Positions 9,128 to 17,988 of a stretch of DNA of 64,000 nucleotides are shown in pieces. The stretch covers positions 62,001-126,000 of the forward strand of contig CALFBP010000033.1 in assembly GCA_937951625.1 (NCBI GenBank), read 5' to 3'. The position numbers were made by a program, and so were the translations under genes. The notes below the pieces were generated by a model. The model searched no databases. It had not been told where the DNA came from and saw only the letters and a list, made by a program, of their open reading frames with translations. The DNA comes from an uncultured Thermoguttaceae bacterium. GTDB lineage: Bacteria; Planctomycetota; Planctomycetia; Pirellulales; Thermoguttaceae. How positions within the stretch are numbered: the first letter of the stretch is position 1; every line of letters begins with the position of its first letter.

Positions 9128-9994
9128 ATGGGCGAACAGGCGGTTGGCGACTTAGGCGTATTTGGGCTGCCCGCCTCGTTGGGATTCGTGTTGGCCGTAT
9201 GGTTTTTCGCGGTCGGGGGCGCCGTGGGAAGCTTTTTGAATGTGGTGGTCTATCGACTCCCGATGGGGCTGAGTCTGGTCACACCCGCTTCCCATTGTCC
9301 GATCTGTAAGCACCCCATCCGCTGGCACGACAACGTGCCGATTCTTGGGTGGTTCCTGCTCCGCGGCCGCTGCCGGGACTGTCGCACAAGCATCCCGTTC
9401 CGTTACCCGTTGATTGAGGCGGTCACGGCCTTGCTTTTTCTGAGCGTGGGCATCGCGGGCGGCCCGGTAGGGACAGCCTCGGGGGGCCTGGGACCAATGT
9501 TGTTGCTCGTTCTCTATCATTCGCTGCTGTTGGCAACGCTGCTGGCCGCGGCCTTGATCCGCTATGACGGTCATCCGGTGCCCCATCGGTTATTCTTCCC
9601 GGCGATCGTTGTTGGGCTTCTTGTTGCCGCGGCTTGGCCGCTTTTGCGGCTGCCGTTGACCACCACGAGCATGTTCGGGCCGCAGCATGGGTGGATGGAG
9701 GGGATCGCGGGTGCGGGGGTAGGGTTGGTGCTGGGCCATGCCCTCCGCCTGACCGTTATTCCGCGGGATCGTGAGGAGATGCCGCTCGGATTGGCCGTGG
9801 CGGGGCTGATTCTGGGTGGAAAAGCGACCTTGGTCATCGGATTGCTGGTGGTGGCCATCCATTGGAAAATTCAAGCCCTCTACATCATGCGTTCGACGCT
9901 GCAACGCACCAGCCCTGGGCTGTGGCTTTTCGTGCTGACCTGGGCGGGGGTTTTGGCCTTGCCGCCCCTCGTCGAAGGCCTCAAAATGCCGTAG
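9128..9994 (+). CDS. A24-family prepilin peptidase homologue, apparently lacking the GxGD site
   Basis: 288 residues from the ATG at 9128 (AAGGAGCGAAGG upstream). The N-terminal domain is typical: GSFLNVVVYRLP, then the paired CPICKHPIRWHDNVPILGW and CRDC zinc-type cysteines of the methylase half, followed by RYPLIEA. About seven membrane helices follow. The first catalytic-type Asp may be present (IRYDGHPVPHRL). The second motif GxGDxK, expected after the basic loop, is replaced by EEMPLGLAVAGLILGGK. The protein may therefore be inactive as a peptidase or be a divergent relative. It follows the UbiD gene by 28 bp on the same strand. Its natural substrates would be prepilins such as the DUF1559 proteins at 62-64 kb. 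Confidence 0.82.
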   Translation: MGEQAVGDLGVFGLPASLGFVLAVWFFAVGGAVGSFLNVVVYRLPMGLSLVTPASHCPICKHPIRWHDNVPILGWFLLRGRCRDCRTSIPFRYPLIEAVTALLFLSVGIAGGPVGTASGGLGPMLLLVLYHSLLLATLLAAALIRYDGHPVPHRLFFPAIVVGLLVAAAWPLLRLPLTTTSMFGPQHGWMEGIAGAGVGLVLGHALRLTVIPRDREEMPLGLAVAGLILGGKATLVIGLLVVAIHWKIQALYIMRSTLQRTSPGLWLFVLTWAGVLALPPLVEGLKMP

Positions 9995-10151
9995 CATGGC
10001 CAGTCGAGCCTTCGCCGAGACAAGTCGGAAAATAGGCTCTCCGTGGACGCTCGCGATGCCGAGGGATTGGGAAGCGCCCCAGCTTCCAACACATGCCTGA
10101 CGACCCGAGGCATTTCAGGATTCACCGGGCTTGGACTTACGAGGAGCACTC

Positions 10152-11636
10152 ATGATCTGCGTCAGCATCGGTTGCGAGTCGCAAGAGCGGATGATGGCGG
10201 AACATCGCCGCATGGTACAGGGTGGGGCGCGACTGGTGGAGCTGCGTGTGGACTACCTCCGCGGCGAGGTGGACATGGAACGCCTGCTCGCCAACCGGCC
10301 TGGGCCTGTGATCGTCACTTGCCGGCGGCAAGAGGAGGGCGGACGGTTCGCTGGCGAGGAGGAGGCCCGATTGGCCATGCTCCGCGCGGCGATCGAGGCC
10401 GGGGCGGATTATGTCGATCTCGAAGAAGACACGGCCCGGCGGATTGCCCGGCGCGGCGCTACGAAGAGGATCGTCAGCTACCACGACTTCCAGCGCACGC
10501 CCCACGAGCTGGAGGCCATGCATGCCCGCCTCGCCGCGCTGGATGCGGACGTGGTCAAGCTCTGCACCATGGCCAACCAACCTGCCGACAACCTGCGGAT
10601 GCTCCGCTTGGTGCGGGCCAGCGCCACGCCCACCGTGGGATTTTGCATGGGTGAGATCGGAGCGCCGACCCGGCTGTTGTGCGGCAAGTTCGGTTCGCCC
10701 TGGAGCTACGCCAGCCTGCAAGACGGCGGGTCGGTAGCGCCCGGCCAGTTTGCGTATCAACAGATGAAGGAACTCTTCCGCTACGAGGAGATCAACGCCG
10801 ACACGCAATTCTACGGCGTGATCGCCGACCCGGTCGGTCACAGCTTGAGTCCGCTGATCCACAACACGGCCTTTCGGGAAATGAAGATGAACTGTGTCTA
10901 CCTCCCCATCCGCGTGGCCCGCGAACATCTGGCGGAGTTTCTCGACACGGCCTGGGAATTAGGCATTTGCGGGTTGAGCGTGACGATCCCGCACAAGGAA
11001 GCCGTGATCCCCTTGCTCGACGAGGTGGACGAGGCGGTGCGTGGCATCGGCGCGGCGAACACGGTGGTTTTCGCGAGCGGCCGTCGCGTGGGACGCAACA
11101 GCGACTATGCCGCCGCGATGGGCAGCTTGGAAGCGGCCTTGGGCGTGTCCTTTCGGGGAAAGGAGACCTTGGCGGGCCGGACGGCCCTGGTGCTTGGGGC
11201 CGGGGGCGTGGGTCGGGCGATCACCTTCGGCCTTGTGGAACGCGGCGCCCACGTGGTGCTGTGCGACGGCGAGCCGAGCCGCGCGGTGCGCCTTGCCGAG
11301 GAATTCCGCTGCCAGGCCGTCGACTGGGCCGAGCGTCACACCACGGCGGCCGACATCGTGGTCAATTGCACGCCCATCGGCATGTACCCGAAGGTCGACG
11401 CCACGCCTTTCGACAAGCAATCCTTCCGTTCCTCCATGGTGGCCTTCGACGCGGTCTATAATCCCGAGGAAACGCGTTTCATTCAGGATGCCCGCGCGGC
11501 GGGTTGCACGTGCATCACCGGCGTGGATATGTTTGTGCGCCAAGCGGCCATGCAGTTCAAATGGTTTACGGGCCAGGAGGCGCCCGCCGAGGTGATGCGC
11601 GAGACGATGAAGCGGGCGATGGCCGCGGCCCATTGA
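10152..11636 (+). CDS. aroDE: Bifunctional type I 3-dehydroquinate dehydratase / shikimate dehydrogenase
   Basis: 494 residues with a GAGGAG ribosome site. Residues 1-215 form a type I dehydroquinase: VELRVDYL, DYVDLEED, the catalytic His in VSYHDFQRTP and the Schiff-base Lys in DVVKLCTMAN. Residues 220-494 form a shikimate dehydrogenase: GHSLSPLIHNTAF for substrate binding, TIPHKE with the catalytic Lys, IGAANTVV, the catalytic Asp in NSDYAAAM, and the NADP Rossmann loop LGAGGVGRAI. The two enzymes catalyse consecutive steps, dehydroquinate to dehydroshikimate to shikimate. Plants and some bacteria, including planctomycetes and chlamydiae, carry this fusion. It is monocistronic here. Confidence 0.96.
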   Translation: MICVSIGCESQERMMAEHRRMVQGGARLVELRVDYLRGEVDMERLLANRPGPVIVTCRRQEEGGRFAGEEEARLAMLRAAIEAGADYVDLEEDTARRIARRGATKRIVSYHDFQRTPHELEAMHARLAALDADVVKLCTMANQPADNLRMLRLVRASATPTVGFCMGEIGAPTRLLCGKFGSPWSYASLQDGGSVAPGQFAYQQMKELFRYEEINADTQFYGVIADPVGHSLSPLIHNTAFREMKMNCVYLPIRVAREHLAEFLDTAWELGICGLSVTIPHKEAVIPLLDEVDEAVRGIGAANTVVFASGRRVGRNSDYAAAMGSLEAALGVSFRGKETLAGRTALVLGAGGVGRAITFGLVERGAHVVLCDGEPSRAVRLAEEFRCQAVDWAERHTTAADIVVNCTPIGMYPKVDATPFDKQSFRSSMVAFDAVYNPEETRFIQDARAAGCTCITGVDMFVRQAAMQFKWFTGQEAPAEVMRETMKRAMAAAH

Positions 11637-11651
11637 CGGCGCCTGGGACGT

Positions 11652-11676
11652 CGCCCGTTTTGGGGAGCGACGGGCG
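11652..11676 (+). terminator. Hairpin downstream of aroDE
   Basis: The stem CGCCCGT/ACGGGCG with an 11-base loop begins 15 bases after the aroDE stop and lies between convergent genes. There is no T-run after it, so intrinsic termination is uncertain. Confidence 0.32.
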
Positions 11677-11718
11677 GCGAGCCGAAGGTGAAGACGCTTA
11701 GGGTCTGTCGCAAAAGTT

Positions 11719-11764
11719 TCCTCTCCCGGGAGCGGGAGAAGGGAGGTTGTGGGATAAGCTCTTA
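11719..11764. repeat. CTCTCCC-type dispersed palindromic repeat, copy 1
   Basis: CCTCTCCCGGGAGCGGGAGA followed by GGAGGTTGTGGGATAAGCTC. The second half recurs at about 59886-59904 as GGAGGTTGTGGATAAGCTC. Other copies of the CTCTCCC palindrome lie at 46735, 59778 and 60444, always between genes. Confidence 0.5.
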
Positions 11765-13345
11765 GTTCTGAGCGGACTCGCGGGCCGGGGCGAGCACGAC
11801 GGGGCCAGCGCTTTCCAGGTATTCGCGGTACTGTTTGTCCAATTCGGCGTAGCTCGTACCCGTCAGTTTTGCCAGCAAGGCGGGCGAGTCGGCCCCGCTA
11901 TAGACCGCGGAAAGGTAGGCCACCAGGGCGTCGCGGTATCGTCCACCGTCGTAGTGGATGAGGAATTGGGTCAGGCCGGCAGCCTGGCTATACAGGGTGC
12001 CGATGCGGGGGTCGGACTGAAGCTTTTGCAGACCGAAGGCGGTGAATTCGGCGAGGGGCACGTAGAAGCGATCGTTGAGCAGGCGATAGCGGGCGGCCAG
12101 GATTCGGGCATCGTCGAACCCGCCGAGCACTAGGAATCCGTCCTCGCGGCGGAGTGTCTCCATATACATCGCGATCCCTTCCACAATCCAGAAATTGGCC
12201 CGCGCGCCCACGTCGTTGGCCACCGCTCGCGTCTGGTGGAACAGTTGATGCGTGGCCTCGTGGTAGATGGTCCGATCGTCTTGCTCTTTGCTGGCGAAGA
12301 AGAAGGCCCGTTTTGCGTCGGCGATGTACACCCCTTCCGACATCCCCACCACTTCCTTTTTCAATTGGGGGAAGAGCATCGGCAGCCCGCGGAGGTAATC
12401 TTCGCGGTCGCGGAAGTAGACGACGTGCAGCTTGGGGAAGGGGGCTTGCTTTTTGCGGGAGCGGCCGTCGAAGAGGTCGGCCACCTGGGCCGAGGTGGCA
12501 TAGTAGCGGATGAAAAGTTCCCGCCACACCCGAAATAACTGCTCCAGTTTCACGCCCAGTTGCACGCCGCCTTCCAGACTGTGATTGGTGCGGATGGCGT
12601 AGTGTTCGGTTTCCACGTCCCAGCCCACGGTGATGTCGCGGCGGAGCCGGGCGTCTTCCTCCGCACTGACCCAACCCTTGGGCGACCATCGCTCGCCCTG
12701 TTCATAGCGGCGGAGATATTTGGCGGGCAGCCAGCCAAACTGATCGTGCCAGACCTGACCGGACTTGAGCTTCTCGACCTCGTAGAGCGTGTACCAGCCG
12801 TTGCGATACTTCTGATAGCCCAACAGCCGACGGATGGAGTCGAAATCCGGGTCTTCACGAATCGCCGCGATCGCCAAATCAAAGGCCAACGAGGCCCGAT
12901 CAGCTCGAACCGCACGGCGGGCCAACGCCTCGAGAAGCTTGGCTTGTTGCCGTCGCAATTGCCAGAAGCGGCGGTCCCACTCGACGACATTGGCGGGGGT
13001 GTCGGGGGGTAAATCGGGCCGACCAATGGCGCGGGGCAGATCAGCCACGTAGAGCTTGTTGGGGTCCCGCTTGCCCATCCATTGCCGTGTGATGCGGGCC
13101 TGCTCGGAAAGTCCCTGCTTGTCGCACCAATCGGCCAATTCCTGGAGTTGGGCGGAATAGCTGGTGTGCAGTTCCCGAGCCGCTCGGATCAACTCATCGG
13201 CCCGTATGACCTCCTCCGCGGACCCAAGCAACATGCCCGTCAGGATAGTCGCCACCCAGCACGTCAGACGGGCGGGGATTTGTAAAGCAAGGCGTGTGCG
13301 CGAAACGGCCACTACCACAAAATTTTTCCATACCGAAAGATTCAT
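11762..13345 (-). CDS. DUF1570-type secreted metallopeptidase-like protein
   Basis: 527 residues. An N-terminal hydrophobic stretch (about 22-42) looks like a signal peptide or anchor. A helical, TPR-like region rich in Arg and Gln follows. The C-terminal half carries the zinc motif HEATH at residues 362-366 and a downstream Glu in NFWIVEGIAMYME, the gluzincin arrangement found in DUF1570 proteins. It is probably an exported zinc protein of the planctomycete cell envelope; the substrate is unknown. It is convergent with aroDE and faces a long untranslated gap before the CheB-CheR fusion. Confidence 0.8.
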   Translation of the reverse strand: MNLSVWKNFVVVAVSRTRLALQIPARLTCWVATILTGMLLGSAEEVIRADELIRAARELHTSYSAQLQELADWCDKQGLSEQARITRQWMGKRDPNKLYVADLPRAIGRPDLPPDTPANVVEWDRRFWQLRRQQAKLLEALARRAVRADRASLAFDLAIAAIREDPDFDSIRRLLGYQKYRNGWYTLYEVEKLKSGQVWHDQFGWLPAKYLRRYEQGERWSPKGWVSAEEDARLRRDITVGWDVETEHYAIRTNHSLEGGVQLGVKLEQLFRVWRELFIRYYATSAQVADLFDGRSRKKQAPFPKLHVVYFRDREDYLRGLPMLFPQLKKEVVGMSEGVYIADAKRAFFFASKEQDDRTIYHEATHQLFHQTRAVANDVGARANFWIVEGIAMYMETLRREDGFLVLGGFDDARILAARYRLLNDRFYVPLAEFTAFGLQKLQSDPRIGTLYSQAAGLTQFLIHYDGGRYRDALVAYLSAVYSGADSPALLAKLTGTSYAELDKQYREYLESAGPVVLAPARESAQN

Positions 13346-13896
13346 AGGCAGTAGTGAGGCAACCCCTAATTATACCCCGCTTGCGTAAGGCATGTCGAAA
13401 GGTCGCAGTGCCTCGCGAGTTAGCTCGGTTGAACTTCGGGCGGGCAGCGATCTATGGATTTCGGTTCTGCCTCGCCCAGGGGGGCACGCGCTTAATTTTT
13501 CTGATTTTTTTCCATTAATGTCGGTTGGACGAAGCCTATTGTTGCAATCATGCAGCGAGGATTGATTTGCCGGGTTGGGGGGCCTCGCCTAAGGAGGGTT
13601 TTGGGAACCAATCAATCATGGTTCTCGGCGGCTAACAGGCCAATCCTGGCCTGGGTAAGTATTATAACTATGGAGGGGTGATGATATAGCCAAATAAGCT
13701 ACTTCTTTTACCTTTAAAGCTGATTTGGTTGGAGCTTTCGTTTCCCCCTTGACAGTAAAAAAACCGTGGTAGAACCGGTTCCGGAAACGGGGTTGGCGAA
13801 TCGAATTGACGTGTACAATATGATGATCAGTAAAAAGCTAAACCAAGGGACGGGTTTGGGACTCCGCGCCCGTTACGGAAAAAGGCGCTCAGTGTG
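13346..13896. other. Long intergenic region before the CheB-CheR fusion
   Basis: About 550 bases without a credible gene. It contains a 7-bp hairpin CAGGCCA/TGGCCTG at 13636-13653, an AT-rich patch near 13660-13720, a TTGACA hexamer at 13749 with no convincing -10 at the right distance, and TACAATATGAT near 13814. It probably carries divergent promoters and a long leader for the downstream gene. Confidence 0.4.
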
Positions 13897-16800
13897 ATGA
13901 ATACCCTTCGCCCACAAGATTCTGCTGAGCAAGCCGTGAGCCATCCCAAGCTTCGGATTCGCGAGGGAGAGGAGGGAGAGCAGCAATTTTACATCGTGGG
14001 GATTGGTGCTTCTGCGGGGGGTCTTGAGGCCCTGGAACAGTTTTTCGAGAAAATGCCTGCCCAAAGTGGCCTGGCGTTTGTGGTCATACAGCACCTTTCG
14101 CCCGATTTCCGCAGTCTGATGGACGAGTTGCTCGCCCGGCGTACGCCGATTCCCATACGCCGTGTGGAAGACGGGATGGTGGTGGAGCCGGACACCATTT
14201 ATTTAATGCCACCGAAGAAGGAGATGATTATTTCGGGGGGGAAACTGTTGCTCACCGACAAAGACCCTGCTCAAGGGTTGACCCTCCCCATCGATCACTT
14301 CTTCCGATCCTTGGCGCAAGACGTGGGCGAAAGGGCGATCGGGGTCATCTTGTCGGGGACGGGCAGCGACGGTTCACGCGGCGTCCGAGCGATACACGAT
14401 GCCGGCGGGCTGGTCATGGTGCAAAGCGTGGACACGGCCAAGTTCGACGGCATGCCCAAAAGCGCGTTGGAGACGGGCGTGGTGGACTTCGTTTTACCGG
14501 TTCATGAGATGCCCGCCACGCTGATGCGTTACATCTGCCACCCTACGGCGGAAGGCATGGGCCCGGTGTCCAGGGGCGCCGCGGAGCGGGAAACGGCGAT
14601 GGAGAAGATCCACCGCCTCTTGCGCGACCGCTATGGCATCGACTTCAGCTATTACAAACCGAACACTGTCGCCCGGCGGACTGAGCGGCGTCTAATGCTC
14701 AATCAGTCGTTGGATCTGGACGATTACGTCAAGCGGTTGGAAGAGGATCCCCAGGAGCTGAACCTGCTTTACCGCGATCTTCTCATCGGGGTGACGCGGT
14801 TTTTCCGCGACCGCGAGGCCTTTGAGCGGTTGGAAAAAGATGTCCTTCCGTTGGCTCTGGCGACCGTCCCACCCGGCGAGGAGTTTCGAGTATGGGTGGC
14901 GGGCTGCGCGACTGGTGAAGAGGCCTATTCGCTGGCCATCCTCTTGGCTGAACAGATGGAGGCCATGCGGCGGCCGCTGCGGGCCAAGATCTTTGCCACC
15001 GATGTGCATCGCGCTTCCTTGGAATTCGCCAGCCACGGCGTGTACAACGAGGCTGCCGTGGCCGAAGTCGGCCGCGAACGCTTGGAGCGGCATTTCACCC
15101 GCAAGCCCGACGGCTACATGATCTCCCAGGAATTGCGGCAAATGGTGGTCTTCGCCCACCACAACCTGATCAAGGATGCCCCTTTCACCAAGCTGGATTT
15201 GATCAGTTGTCGCAATCTGGTGATCTATTTCCAACCGCTGGCTCAGAAAAAAGTGATCTCCCTGTTCCACTTCGGCTTGAAGACCGGAGGCATCCTGTTT
15301 CTTGGGCCGAGTGAAAGTCCCGGCGAGTTGAGCGAAGAATTCGAACCGGTGGATCCTCACTGGAAGATCTACCGCAAACGTCGTGACGTCCGCTTGCCCG
15401 CGGACCTCCGTATTCCTTTATCGGTGGCGGATGCACGCACACGGGCGTTGGGCACAATGCCGCTGGCGATGCCGACGCCGGGCGAGGTACACCTGTTGGG
15501 TGTGTACGATGCGATCCTCGCGGAACACATGCCCCCCAGTTTCCTGGTGGATGACAATCGGGTGTTGATCCAATCGTTCGGTGGAGCGAGCCGGTACTTG
15601 CACATCGGCGATGGCCGGCTATCCACCGACTTGATCGACATGGTCGACCCCGACCTTCGCATGGCGCTTTCGGGCGCGTTGCAGCGCGTGTGGAAGGACC
15701 TGGTGCCCATCGTGTACAAGGGACTGCGGGTGCGCTTGTCCGACGGGGAACGCTTGGTCAACCTGACCGTCAAACCGATCCGCAGCCAACGCTCCAGTCG
15801 CCCGTATGCCTTGGTGTCGATCGAGGAACTGCCTCAAGCCACCATGCCGCCAGCCACCGAGATCGATTTCCGCCAGGCCTCCGACGAACAACTTCAGGCC
15901 ATGGAATTGGAGTTGCGTTATACGAAGGAGAATCTTCAGGCGACGATCGAGGAACTGGAGACCAGCAACGAGGAACTTCAGGCGACGAACGAAGAACTGG
16001 TTGCGTCCAACGAGGAGCTCCAAAGCACGAACGAGGAGCTTCATTCGGTCAATGAGGAGCTTTACACCGTCAACGCGGAGTACCAGAAAAAAATCTCCGA
16101 ATTGACCGAGTTGAACACCGACATGGAGAACCTCTTGGCATGCACCGAGGTGCATACCCTGTTCCTCGACCGAGAGTTAGCGATCCGCAAGTTCACTCCC
16201 AAAATCGCCGAAGAATTCAACCTTTTGCCGCAAGACGTCGGCCGCCGAATCGACAACTTTACGCATCATATTCAGTACGCCGACTTGGTGGACGACCTTC
16301 GGCGTGTGCTCGAGACGGGTCGGCGATTCGAGCGTGAGGTTCAGAATCGCCGCGGGCGGTGGTTCTTGATGCGGATTTTGCCGTATCGGTCGGGAGGGAA
16401 CATCCATGGCGTGGTGCTGACGCTGATCGACATTTCCGACCTCAAGCAGGTGCAGGCCGAGGTCAAACACCAGGAGCGGCTGCTGTCGGGAATTCTGGAA
16501 AACTCGCCCAATCTCGTTTCGGTGAAGGACGCCCAGGGCCGTTACTTGTTAATGAATCGGGCGTTTTGCGAGCTTTTGGGGGTGTCCAAGGAGGAGGTGA
16601 TCGGTAGGGCGGATCGCGAAATCTTCCCACCTGCCCTCGCAGAAAAGCTCAGCCAATACGACGACACCGTGCTCCGCGAGGGCATCGTGATGACCACGGA
16701 GAAGACCTTCGAACTTCCCGATGGCCCTCGAACCTATCTCTCGATCCGGTTTCCGATTCGCGATGAGGATGGGCATATTCGGTCGATTGGAGTGGTCAAA

Positions 16801-17961
16801 ACAGACGTAACGCAGTTGAAAAACGTCGAGGCGCAGGCTCGCGAGGCGCTGCTCCAACGAGATCGATTCCTAGCGATCCTGTCGCATGAACTGCGCAACC
16901 CTCTGAGTGCCATCCTTAATGCCTCGCAATTGCTGCAAGCCCATGGCGACCACACCCCAGCCGAGGCCGAATCGAACCAAGTGATCGAGCGCCAGGCCCA
17001 TCGCATGGCGCGGCTTCTCGACGATCTGCTCGATGTTTCGCGCATCACGCAGGGAAAGATCGTGATTCGCAAGGAACGCCTGGACCTGGTCGACTTGGTG
17101 GCCGATGCCTTGCAGACCGTGCGGCCAGCCTTGGAAAGTCACCATCATCACGTGACCTTCGACCGACCGCCCGAACCGCTGGTTGTTGAGGCGGATCGCT
17201 TGCGCATGGCTCAGGTCGTCGAAAACTTGCTTTCCAACGCGGCCAAGTACACACCCGACGGCGGCTGGATCGGCGTGGCTTTGCGCCGCGAGGGTGAGCA
17301 AGCCGTGATTTCCGTGCGCGATAGCGGTCGCGGGATTCCGCCCGACATGCTCCAGTCGATCTTCGACCTTTTCGTGCAATCGGACAACACCTTGGATCGG
17401 GCCGAGGGAGGAATGGGCGTGGGGTTGACCCTGGCGCGATCATTGGTCGAACTGCACGGCGGGAAGATCACCGCCTACAGTGCGGGCCTGGACCGCGGGA
17501 GCGAATTCTTGGTCTTTCTGCCGCTGGCGACCACAGCATCACCGCCAGCCCCTCCGGACCAACCCGCGAAACGACCCATGGCGTCGCACGTCCTCATCGT
17601 CGAGGACAATGCCGACAGCCGCAGCATGTTGAAGGCCCTCTTGGAGCTGGACGGTTATAAGGTCACGACGGCAAAGGACGGGATGGAGGGTTTGGAAGCC
17701 CTGCGCCAACACCGCCCGGAGGTCGCCTTGATCGACATCGGGCTGCCCGGCCTCGATGGCTATCAACTTGCGCGACAAATCCGTGCCCAGCCCGAGTTCG
17801 ATAAGGTCAGGCTGATCGCTCTGACCGGCTATGGGCGGCCTGAGGATCGCCAAAAAGTGTTCGAAGCCGGCTTCGACGATCACTTGGTGAAACCACTGCG
17901 GATCGAAAACCTCTACCCGTTTCTTAAACCGCGGTCCGAGGAGGCGGCGCCTTCAACTTAG
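13897..17961 (+). CDS. CheB-CheR-PAS-histidine kinase-receiver fusion
   Basis: About 1354 residues; ATG at 13897, with a GTG one codon earlier. Domain order by residue: CheB methylesterase 30-215 (GIGASAGGLEALEQF with catalytic Ser, QHLSPDF with His, SGTGSDG with Asp); CheR methyltransferase 235-500 (TRFFRD, VWVAGCATGEEAYS for SAM, LISCRNLVIYF); degenerate PAS 530-650; a long coiled coil 655-745 built of NEELQ-type repeats; two PAS domains 750-980; HisKA with ILSHELRNPLS, the phosphorylated His near 999; HATPase (NLLSNAAKYTPDG); and a receiver with VALIDIGLPGLDG near 1280. There are no membrane helices, so it is cytoplasmic. No chemoreceptor or CheA lies nearby. Such hybrids are thought to link protein methylation to phosphorelay; the signal is unknown. 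Confidence 0.95.
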   Translation: MNTLRPQDSAEQAVSHPKLRIREGEEGEQQFYIVGIGASAGGLEALEQFFEKMPAQSGLAFVVIQHLSPDFRSLMDELLARRTPIPIRRVEDGMVVEPDTIYLMPPKKEMIISGGKLLLTDKDPAQGLTLPIDHFFRSLAQDVGERAIGVILSGTGSDGSRGVRAIHDAGGLVMVQSVDTAKFDGMPKSALETGVVDFVLPVHEMPATLMRYICHPTAEGMGPVSRGAAERETAMEKIHRLLRDRYGIDFSYYKPNTVARRTERRLMLNQSLDLDDYVKRLEEDPQELNLLYRDLLIGVTRFFRDREAFERLEKDVLPLALATVPPGEEFRVWVAGCATGEEAYSLAILLAEQMEAMRRPLRAKIFATDVHRASLEFASHGVYNEAAVAEVGRERLERHFTRKPDGYMISQELRQMVVFAHHNLIKDAPFTKLDLISCRNLVIYFQPLAQKKVISLFHFGLKTGGILFLGPSESPGELSEEFEPVDPHWKIYRKRRDVRLPADLRIPLSVADARTRALGTMPLAMPTPGEVHLLGVYDAILAEHMPPSFLVDDNRVLIQSFGGASRYLHIGDGRLSTDLIDMVDPDLRMALSGALQRVWKDLVPIVYKGLRVRLSDGERLVNLTVKPIRSQRSSRPYALVSIEELPQATMPPATEIDFRQASDEQLQAMELELRYTKENLQATIEELETSNEELQATNEELVASNEELQSTNEELHSVNEELYTVNAEYQKKISELTELNTDMENLLACTEVHTLFLDRELAIRKFTPKIAEEFNLLPQDVGRRIDNFTHHIQYADLVDDLRRVLETGRRFEREVQNRRGRWFLMRILPYRSGGNIHGVVLTLIDISDLKQVQAEVKHQERLLSGILENSPNLVSVKDAQGRYLLMNRAFCELLGVSKEEVIGRADREIFPPALAEKLSQYDDTVLREGIVMTTEKTFELPDGPRTYLSIRFPIRDEDGHIRSIGVVKTDVTQLKNVEAQAREALLQRDRFLAILSHELRNPLSAILNASQLLQAHGDHTPAEAESNQVIERQAHRMARLLDDLLDVSRITQGKIVIRKERLDLVDLVADALQTVRPALESHHHHVTFDRPPEPLVVEADRLRMAQVVENLLSNAAKYTPDGGWIGVALRREGEQAVISVRDSGRGIPPDMLQSIFDLFVQSDNTLDRAEGGMGVGLTLARSLVELHGGKITAYSAGLDRGSEFLVFLPLATTASPPAPPDQPAKRPMASHVLIVEDNADSRSMLKALLELDGYKVTTAKDGMEGLEALRQHRPEVALIDIGLPGLDGYQLARQIRAQPEFDKVRLIALTGYGRPEDRQKVFEAGFDDHLVKPLRIENLYPFLKPRSEEAAPST

Positions 17962-17988
17962 CCTATTAGCCAGCCACGTGGGATTCCT

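Noticed and set aside
13749-13754. TTGACA hexamer upstream of the CheB-CheR fusion as a promoter
   Set aside because: No acceptable -10 hexamer lies 16-18 bases downstream.
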